From contig SLBU01000057.1 in assembly GCA_007126175.1 (NCBI GenBank), positions 1-7,245 of the forward strand: a DNA stretch of 7,245 nucleotides, given 5' to 3'. Both the position numbers and the translations under genes were made by a program. The DNA is from Kiritimatiellia bacterium. Lineage in GTDB: Bacteria > Verrucomicrobiota > Kiritimatiellia > UBA8416. Of the stretch, positions 1 through 5,356 are shown piece after piece. Position 1 is the stretch's first letter. Every line of letters starts with the position of its first letter. The notes below the pieces were generated by a model. It did not search any database, had not been told where the DNA came from, and saw only the letters and a list, made by a program, of their open reading frames with translations.

Positions 1-1
1 A

Positions 2-469
2 TTACTGGCACGTGCGCGTATGGCCGAGATGGCCGAATCGGAGGCCGAAAAGGCATTGCGCGCAGCACTGGAACTTGACGTAAAGACCGCTTATGCGGGG
101 GAGGCGGCCTTGCAGCTTGGGCTTTTGTTGCTGGAGCGTGGGGAGCTGGATGCTGCTGATCGCAATCTGCGCCGGGTTGCGGAGCTTGCGGTGGGCCGCG
201 AGGCCGATGCGGTTCGAACACGTTCGTTGATGGGCCTTGGCAAGGTGGCGCTTGCCCAGGAGCGTCCGGATGAAGCTGCGCGGCGCTTTCTTAGTGTCGG
301 TATTTTATATGATGACCCTGTGCTTGTGCCCGAGAGTCTCTATCTCGCTGCTACATCGTTTGATGCGCAAGGGCGCGCGGTGGATGTAGCCAAAGTTGTC
401 TCAGAGATGGGTACGCGGTACCCCGAGAGCGAATGGACGCGGAAAGCGAGGGAAGCATGGGGAGAGTAA
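2..469 (+). CDS. C-terminal part of a TPR-repeat protein (5' end outside window)
   Basis: The frame is open from the first bases of the window, so this is the last ~155 residues of a longer protein; the ATG at 20 is probably internal. The sequence is entirely alpha-helical and Ala/Leu/Glu-rich. About three TPR-like helix pairs can be seen: around nt 75-195 (LQLGLLLLERGELDAA), nt 205-310 (LMGLGKVALAQERPDEAARR) and nt 325-465, ending in a YPESEW..KA motif typical of the TPR_6 class. Such proteins are protein-protein scaffolds, often periplasmic or outer-membrane associated. The stop overlaps the start of the next gene, so the two are probably co-transcribed and translationally coupled. Because the neighbour has a TonB-like anchor, this could be the TPR partner often encoded beside ExbB/ExbD genes, but that is inference. 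Specific function unknown. Confidence 0.8.
   Translation, partial: LLARARMAEMAESEAEKALRAALELDVKTAYAGEAALQLGLLLLERGELDAADRNLRRVAELAVGREADAVRTRSLMGLGKVALAQERPDEAARRFLSVGILYDDPVLVPESLYLAATSFDAQGRAVDVAKVVSEMGTRYPESEWTRKAREAWGE
448..453 (+). promoter_or_regulatory. Ribosome binding site deciding the VWA gene start
   Basis: GAGGGA sits just before ATG 457, inside the last codons of the TPR gene. The alternative ATG at 433 has only GAGAG in front of it, and the ATG at 526 has no clear site. This favours 457 and suggests translational coupling with the TPR gene, whose stop is at 467-469. Confidence 0.5.
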
Positions 470-2250
470 GGGGCATACGACCGGAACCCGACGATGGGTT
501 CAGGGGGTGGGACCTGGACGATACCATGCGCGGTCACTGGGTGGTGGCAATCGTAGCCGCCTTGCTGTCGGTGGTGATCCATGGCGCCATGGCTTGGTTG
601 GCCGCGCAGGTGGATTTTTCGTTTTTGACAGGGCGTGCCTATGAAGTGCCCGTCCGCCGTTTCGATGCGGTTTCGGTTGATCGGGTTACGTATGAGGGGG
701 ATACCGCGCCCATACTGGAAGCCCTACGCGCTCTGGAGGCAGTAGGCGCTGGGGCAGTAGATCTGGAACAATCCCTGGAGGCGCATCAAATGCCGCCGGA
801 TGCCGCCGCGATCGAACCGCCCGCGTTGCGCGCCCCGGAAGTCGAGCTGGATCTGGACGTTCTGTCAGATGCCGAACTGCCGCCGCTGGAAACAGCGTGG
901 CAGCCACGTCAGGAAATTATTGCCATCGAAACCAAAGCGGTGACGGGGCCCGATTTGCCCTTGCCGCGTCGGGAAATACCGGCGATACATCGTATGCCGG
1001 CAGCGCCCGACATTGTGCTTCCGATTGACACAGCGGATATTCCCGTGCGTTCCGAAGATATCACGCAGTTTTCGCTCCCCGAGGTTGGACAGGTTCCGCG
1101 CGGATCGGGTTCGCTGTCTACCCCGACAGCCATGCTGGATACGGGGCCGTCTGAAGTTCCTGTTCAAAGCGCGGACCAGCCTGAGCTTTTTGAGGAGACG
1201 CCGGAAGAGATTACGGATGTGGCCCCGATTGAGCGCACGTTACAGGCGCAGGTGGAGACCTATATGCTGCCGGGTGAAACCCATGGGTACTTCCGGTTGA
1301 CGATTGAACGGGCGGGGGCTGAAGTCCTGCCAGTGATGCCCAAGGACGTCTTATTGGTGCAAGACACCTCGGCGACGATTGCCGAGCGGCGGCTACATTT
1401 CAGCCGACAGGGATTTCGTCGTGGTTTTCGCTATATCACCCCGCAAGATCGTTTTAATATTGCCACGTTTGTGGATCGCACGTCCTACGCATTTCCCGAT
1501 TGGGCTTTTCGGAGTGCGGAAAGCGATGCGAAGGCCCAACAATACTTGGACGATATGACCGTGGAGGGCAACACGGACTTTCTGGCTGCCATGCGCGACA
1601 TCCTCGCGTTGGAAACAGACCCTGACCGTCCGGCGATTGTGATTGTGGTTACCGATGGCCTCATGCACAGTGGGGTGACCGATAGCACAGAAGTGATCGC
1701 CCAATTTACGCACGAGAATGCTGGAAGAATGTCAATTTTCACGCTTGGGCTGGCCGATTATGCGAATCGGTATTTGCTGGATATGCTCAGCCATTTCAAC
1801 ATGGGGGAAGCGCGCTATGTGCAGGCCGGTCGCTGGGATATTCCGGATGATCTCGTGGATTTAATTGGTTCGGTGAGTCGTCCTGTATTGGGGGATTTGC
1901 GTGTGCGTTTTGGTGCCGATACCGAGATAGAGGGGTATCCCTTGCGCCCTGGTAACCTCTATCTTGACCGCCCCCTTGTGATCTATGGGCGCTTTGCACG
2001 TGCCGAGGAGCGTCTCGTCTTTCATGCGGCTGGTCGGGCGGGGGTTCAGCGCAGCGACATGGTATTCGATCTGCCGTTACCGACACCACAAGCCGATGCT
2101 ACGATTCGTAAAGGCTGGAGTCAGCAGAAGATGTACAGCCTGATCGCGTTGTATACCCAGACCCGGGATCGACGCTACTTGCGGGAAATGACGACAATAG
2201 CGCGCCGTTATGGTCACCCGGTACCCTTTCGCACCATCTTTGGTTTATAG
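457..2250 (+). CDS. Membrane-anchored VWA-domain protein with TonB-like N-terminal helix
   Basis: Protein of 597 residues from ATG 457, or 605 from the in-frame ATG at 433. I prefer 457: GAGG lies 5 nt upstream and the overlap with the TPR gene is shorter. Layout: a short cytoplasmic segment; one TM helix (~27-49) containing LLSVVIHGA with Ser38 and His42, which matches the Ser16-x3-His20 helix of E. coli TonB; a Pro/Asp/Glu-rich, low-complexity linker (~50-290); a VWA domain (~295-480); and a beta-rich C-terminal part. The MIDAS metal site is visible as D303-T-S305-A-T307, T373 in EGNTDF and D400 in VTDG; the usual third-position Ser is Thr. The end (KGWSQQKMYSLI, then ARRYGHPVPFRT) resembles the tail of ITIH/VIT-type VWA proteins (LWArrkI..., rrYGivTPyTs). 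Topology should place the VWA domain in the periplasm. It is not a normal TonB, since the TonB C-terminal domain is absent. Substrate or ligand unknown; a PMF-coupled envelope role is inferred from the anchor. Confidence 0.85.
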   Translation: MGRVRGIRPEPDDGFRGWDLDDTMRGHWVVAIVAALLSVVIHGAMAWLAAQVDFSFLTGRAYEVPVRRFDAVSVDRVTYEGDTAPILEALRALEAVGAGAVDLEQSLEAHQMPPDAAAIEPPALRAPEVELDLDVLSDAELPPLETAWQPRQEIIAIETKAVTGPDLPLPRREIPAIHRMPAAPDIVLPIDTADIPVRSEDITQFSLPEVGQVPRGSGSLSTPTAMLDTGPSEVPVQSADQPELFEETPEEITDVAPIERTLQAQVETYMLPGETHGYFRLTIERAGAEVLPVMPKDVLLVQDTSATIAERRLHFSRQGFRRGFRYITPQDRFNIATFVDRTSYAFPDWAFRSAESDAKAQQYLDDMTVEGNTDFLAAMRDILALETDPDRPAIVIVVTDGLMHSGVTDSTEVIAQFTHENAGRMSIFTLGLADYANRYLLDMLSHFNMGEARYVQAGRWDIPDDLVDLIGSVSRPVLGDLRVRFGADTEIEGYPLRPGNLYLDRPLVIYGRFARAEERLVFHAAGRAGVQRSDMVFDLPLPTPQADATIRKGWSQQKMYSLIALYTQTRDRRYLREMTTIARRYGHPVPFRTIFGL

Positions 2251-2288
2251 GTGTTTTTTTGTCGTGATTCCATTTGGGGTTCCGTGTT

Positions 2289-2292
2289 AGGG
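2289..2292 (+). promoter_or_regulatory. Weak ribosome binding site of the L,D-transpeptidase gene
   Basis: AGGG lies 7 nt upstream of ATG 2300. It is the only purine-rich match in the 49-nt gap after the VWA gene. I see no convincing -35/-10 pair in this gap. Confidence 0.4.
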
Positions 2293-2299
2293 TCCAAGT

Positions 2300-3280
2300 A
2301 TGAAAGTCAAGGAATTCAGTAATTACCGTGCCCCGCGCAGACGCCCCTGGCTTCCGGTTGTCGTTTTTGTGCTGGTAGTGCTTGCTGTCATTGGTTTTGT
2401 GCGGCGTCCGCGTCGGGTTGTGGATCCCACCGTTGCGGAGGATGCGGTTGTCGCCGAACAAGACGTTGACGTGACGCCTGCCAAGCCGGCGCGCCCCGCT
2501 GCTGCTGCGCGTCGCGCGCCGATAGCCGCCCCCCCTTCTGTAGCGTTTTCTGGGGATATTGCGGTTTTGATTGCGCAGGCCGAAGCGCATCGCGCGGCGG
2601 ATCGCTTACAGGCGGCCCGCGAACTCTATCAGCAGGCGCTTGCGCTGGCCCCGGATGGCACGATCCGCGCACAAATTGAGCAGCCGTTGGGGGCGATCCA
2701 TATTGCCCTGATTTTTTCGCCGCGTCCGATGCCCGAAAAGGTTGAGTACGTGATCCGGCGTGGGGATCAATTGGGGGTCATTGCTCGTCGGCACAGCACG
2801 ACGGTGGAGTTAATCCAGCGTGGCAATGGCATTTCGGATCCGAACCGGATCCGGATCGGGGATCGCCTGCGCGTTTTTACGGGAGATTTTGCGCTTGTGG
2901 CCAATAAGACGAGACGGGACATGGTAGTATATTTGAATGGCGCCTTTTTCAAGCGCTATCGGGTGGGTACGGGGGTTTTTGGCAAAACGCCTGTTGGCAC
3001 ATTTGTAATCAACGAGAAACTGGTAGAGCCTTCGTGGTGGCCTGCGGATGGCCGCGAGGTCCCTTTCGGGCACCCGGACAACATTTTGGGGACGCGTTGG
3101 ATGTCGATCGAGGCGACAGGAGAGACACCGCGGGTTCGTGGGTACGGGATCCATGGCACGTGGGAGCCCGAGAGCATTGGTCATGAAGAGAGCGCGGGTT
3201 GCCTTCGTATGATCAATGAGGAGGTTGAGGAGTTATATGCGTACCTTCCGATTGGTACGCCTGTGCGGATAGAAGAGTAA
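2300..3280 (+). CDS. Membrane-anchored LysM / L,D-transpeptidase (YkuD family)
   Basis: A 326-residue peptidoglycan enzyme. A basic N-terminus (APRRRPW) is followed by one TM helix (~18-35, no signal-peptidase site evident), so it is probably a type II membrane protein facing the periplasm. Next come an Ala/Pro-rich linker, a short TPR-like helix pair (~86-138, AARELYQQALALAP), a LysM domain (~148-194, YVIRRGDQLGVIARRH...NRIRIGDRL) that binds glycan strands, and the catalytic YkuD domain (~196-325). The active-site signature is intact: H285 in HGTW, then S298-A-G-C301-L-R-M, with Cys301 the predicted nucleophile. The family forms 3-3 cross-links or attaches proteins to peptidoglycan; which applies here cannot be told. 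The gene starts 49 nt after the VWA stop with a weak AGGG site 7 nt before the ATG, so it is probably in the same transcription unit. Family assignment is secure, the exact reaction is not. Confidence 0.93.
   Translation: MKVKEFSNYRAPRRRPWLPVVVFVLVVLAVIGFVRRPRRVVDPTVAEDAVVAEQDVDVTPAKPARPAAAARRAPIAAPPSVAFSGDIAVLIAQAEAHRAADRLQAARELYQQALALAPDGTIRAQIEQPLGAIHIALIFSPRPMPEKVEYVIRRGDQLGVIARRHSTTVELIQRGNGISDPNRIRIGDRLRVFTGDFALVANKTRRDMVVYLNGAFFKRYRVGTGVFGKTPVGTFVINEKLVEPSWWPADGREVPFGHPDNILGTRWMSIEATGETPRVRGYGIHGTWEPESIGHEESAGCLRMINEEVEELYAYLPIGTPVRIEE
3239..3260. repeat. Perfect 7-bp inverted repeat at the end of the transpeptidase gene
   Basis: GCGTACC, an 8-nt spacer, then GGTACGC: a perfect stem-loop in the last ~15 codons of the L,D-transpeptidase gene, 45 nt beyond the rimO stop on the other strand. 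Neither strand has a T-run after it, so it is not a canonical intrinsic terminator. It could slow polymerase or protect a 3' end, or simply be chance within coding sequence. Confidence 0.3.
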
Positions 3281-3304
3281 GTGTGCAGGCGTCGCACCGC
3301 GCGT
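3281..3304. other. Convergent intergenic gap without a clear terminator
   Basis: Only 24 nt separate the stop of the L,D-transpeptidase gene from the stop of rimO. The best stem here is 4 bp (GTGC/GCAC at 3283-3286 and 3294-3297), with no T-run on either strand. Transcripts from the two sides probably overlap, or termination is Rho-dependent. Confidence 0.5.
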
Positions 3305-4651
3305 TCAAGGTGATGGTGCCGCGATCAGGTCGTAGCCTCGAAAGGCGTTATATTTGACCTCTACGAACATGCCGGGTTTCCAGCGCTGCGGGGCATTGCG
3401 GATCCAGACGACCCCATCTACATCCGGAGCTTGCCCTTGATTGCGCGCCCGCAGTTCTCCCGGTTTCCTGCCGGGGGCATCGATCAGCACCGTTGCTTTT
3501 TGTCCTTTGCTGTGGCGGAGCCGCGTTTGTACGCGTTTTTGTTGCTCCTGCATGAGAATGTCCTGTCGTTCGTATGCCACGTCCGGGTCCACTTGTGCGG
3601 GAAGGGCCGCTGCCGGGGTATTTTCTTCGGGGGAATAACAGAACACGCCAAGATGGTCAAAGGCGGCAGCATCGAGATAGGCCCGAAGATGTTGGAACTG
3701 GGCATCGGTTTCGCCGGGAAATCCTACGAGTGCGGTGGTGCGGAGCGTTGCATCGGGCAAACATTTCCGAATGCGGGCGGGCAGATTCTCTACGGCGGTG
3801 ATGGTACCGGCACGTCGCATCGCCCGGAGGATATCGGGATGGCTGTGTTGAATCGGAATGTCCAGGTAATGGCAAATGGCTGGGGTTCCGGCAATGGTTT
3901 CCAACAAGGCGTCCGTCACTAAGGAGGGGTATCCATAGAGCAGCCGCAACCAGTATGTTTGGCCTAGATCAGACAATGCTGTCAGCAGCGCATCCAAGGA
4001 TGTGGCAGGAGTGAGATCTTTCCCATATGCCATGATATCCTGGGCGATCAGATCCAATTCTCGAAACCCTTTTCGTACGAGCGTTTGTGCTTCCTGGACA
4101 ATATCCGCCGTTTTGCGGGAGCGATGTTTCCCGCGAATGCCGGGAATGGCACAAAAGGTGCATCCATGGTTACAGCCTTCGGCAATTTTGAGAAACGCGT
4201 GTGCACCGGTGCTGAATACGACGGTACCCTTTGGTTCAAAAATGCGCTGAGATGCCGCGGTTACGGCAAAGACGGGCTGCCGGGCCGCCAGTACCTGCCG
4301 GATGATAGTGCCCGCTTGATCAATGCAGTCCAAGCCAATGAATCCATCTACCGCAGGTAACGCTTGCTGTATCCGGTCTTGATAGCGCTGTGGCATACAG
4401 CCTGCCACTAGGACCGCTTGGCATCCTCCTGCGTGTTTTTGTTCGCAAACCGCTTCAATCGCATCCAGTGATTCGGCGCGTGCATCCTCAATGAAGGCAC
4501 AGGTGTTTACGATAATCACGTCGGCAGCGTCTGGATCGGGTGCCAGTTGAAAGCCTTGGCTCAGCAAGGATTCTGCCATGAGCTGGGAATCCACAAGATT
4601 TTTGGGACAGCCTAGACTGACAAATCCAACGGAGAAAATCGCATCACTCAA
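3305..4651 (-). CDS. rimO: Ribosomal protein S12 methylthiotransferase RimO
   Basis: A radical-SAM methylthiotransferase of 448 residues, close to the usual ~440. RimO adds a methylthio group to a conserved Asp of ribosomal protein S12 using two 4Fe-4S clusters. Visible parts: the N-terminal MTTase domain with SLGCPKNLVDS and cluster cysteines C15, C51 (VNTCAFI) and C85 (VAGCMPQ); the radical-SAM core with C160-x3-C164-x2-C167 in AEGCNHGCTFCAIP, followed by RGKHRSR and LIAQDIMAYG; and a C-terminal TRAM domain (~385-445). RGKHRSR and QD..AYG separate RimO from the tRNA enzyme MiaB. Start: no ATG is available before the conserved region. TTG at 4651 has GGAG exactly 7 nt upstream and gives MSDAIFSVGFVSLGCP; a TTG at 4675 would add 8 residues but has no such site. 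It overlaps the end of the RodZ-like gene by 8 nt, indicating translational coupling. Confidence 0.96.
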   Translation of the reverse strand: MSDAIFSVGFVSLGCPKNLVDSQLMAESLLSQGFQLAPDPDAADVIIVNTCAFIEDARAESLDAIEAVCEQKHAGGCQAVLVAGCMPQRYQDRIQQALPAVDGFIGLDCIDQAGTIIRQVLAARQPVFAVTAASQRIFEPKGTVVFSTGAHAFLKIAEGCNHGCTFCAIPGIRGKHRSRKTADIVQEAQTLVRKGFRELDLIAQDIMAYGKDLTPATSLDALLTALSDLGQTYWLRLLYGYPSLVTDALLETIAGTPAICHYLDIPIQHSHPDILRAMRRAGTITAVENLPARIRKCLPDATLRTTALVGFPGETDAQFQHLRAYLDAAAFDHLGVFCYSPEENTPAAALPAQVDPDVAYERQDILMQEQQKRVQTRLRHSKGQKATVLIDAPGRKPGELRARNQGQAPDVDGVVWIRNAPQRWKPGMFVEVKYNAFRGYDLIAAPSP

Positions 4652-5354
4652 TGTAAGGCTCCGGCGGCTGTACAAATAGCATCAATGTATCATCTGGTAA
4701 TGGGGCCGTTGCCCGCTGGGTAAACAGCATTCGTCCCAAGGGGACCAGAATGAGAATGGCGACAATGATACCTACAGCGAGCAGACCGCGCTGGATCCAT
4801 TTGTCGTGGGCACCTGTCTCGGTAACGGTTTTGATGATTATCTCGGTGCCTCTTGTTGCGGCGTGCTGTATGTGCAGCCAAATCCGGCGTGCTGCTGCGA
4901 ACAGGCTCTCGGTCACAGTGGGGCGCGATGCGGACGCGTGGTGGTGGGAATCCGATTGCTTGACGGTTGGAGCGGATTTTTTAGCACGTCGTTGGCTTTG
5001 GTCGGCATATGAAAAAAGGTCATCATCGGGTGCGGCGGCCTGCTCCGGCGATGCAATATCCGCCTGCCCGTCCTCGGTTGGGGGCTCCGGCTCCTGCTGA
5101 ACGGGCAGTTTCGGAGGCGCAGGTACGCCCATCTGCTGCATGTAATCGTCAATCAGTGGCGTAGGGTCCACATCTACGCATTCGGCAAAGAGTTTAATAA
5201 AGCCTTTGCCGTAAATGGTGGCGGCAATGCGATGAAAATCGTCATTTTCCAGGTCATCGACGATTTGTACTTTCATACGCGTCATTTCGGCAACCTGTGA
5301 GGTGGTAAGCTGTTTATTTTGTCTAGCTTCTCGCAATCTGGGTCCAATGGCCAT
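4644..5354 (-). CDS. RodZ-like protein: N-terminal HTH domain plus one membrane helix
   Basis: Protein of 236 residues. Residues ~1-75 form an Xre/HTH_25-type helix-turn-helix (GPRLREARQNKQLTTSQVAE... DDLENDDF... IYGKGFIKLFAECVDVDP), the pattern of the RodZ cytoplasmic domain, which in E. coli binds MreB and anchors the cytoskeleton for rod shape. A polar, Pro/Gln/Glu-rich linker follows (~76-185), then one TM helix (~190-211, GLLAVGIIVAILILVPLG). Only about 25 residues remain after the helix, so the periplasmic domain of longer RodZ proteins (DUF4115) is missing. Start ATG 5354 is well supported: AGAGGA lies 6 nt upstream, and the ftsK stop ends 2 nt before it. Position between ftsK and rimO suggests a cell-division/shape housekeeping operon. 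The HTH could instead be a DNA-binding membrane regulator; RodZ-like is the better reading. Confidence 0.82.
   Translation of the reverse strand: MAIGPRLREARQNKQLTTSQVAEMTRMKVQIVDDLENDDFHRIAATIYGKGFIKLFAECVDVDPTPLIDDYMQQMGVPAPPKLPVQQEPEPPTEDGQADIASPEQAAAPDDDLFSYADQSQRRAKKSAPTVKQSDSHHHASASRPTVTESLFAAARRIWLHIQHAATRGTEIIIKTVTETGAHDKWIQRGLLAVGIIVAILILVPLGRMLFTQRATAPLPDDTLMLFVQPPEPYIE
4659..4662 (-). promoter_or_regulatory. Ribosome binding site supporting the TTG start of rimO
   Basis: On the minus strand GGAG is followed by 7 nt and then TTG (4651-4649). The site lies in the last codons of the RodZ-like gene, whose stop TGA is at 4646-4644, so ribosomes finishing that gene could restart on rimO. 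Confidence 0.55.
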
Positions 5355-5356
5355 GA

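Noticed and set aside
20..22. ATG at 20 as the true start of the TPR gene
   Set aside because: The frame is open upstream to the window edge (LLARAR precedes the Met), no ribosome binding site is visible, and TPR proteins of this type are usually much longer.
2232..2260. Possible terminator after the VWA gene (T7 run at 2254-2260)
   Set aside because: The only stems before the T-run are 4 bp (ACCA/TGGT, or CACC/GGTG with a long loop), too weak for an intrinsic terminator, and the next gene follows closely on the same strand.
2099..2590. 163-codon minus-strand open frame across the VWA/transpeptidase junction
   Set aside because: Arg/Gly/Asn-rich translation without domain, antisense to two well-supported genes.
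3599..3606. KOPS-like FtsK orienting sequence GGGAAGGG on the plus strand
   Set aside because: It matches GGGNAGGG, but with seven fixed bases about one match is expected by chance on both strands of a window this size, and the KOPS of this organism is unknown.
3431..3922. 163-codon plus-strand open frame opposite rimO
   Set aside because: It is fully antisense to the conserved radical-SAM/TRAM coding region; its translation has no recognisable domain and reflects the composition of rimO.
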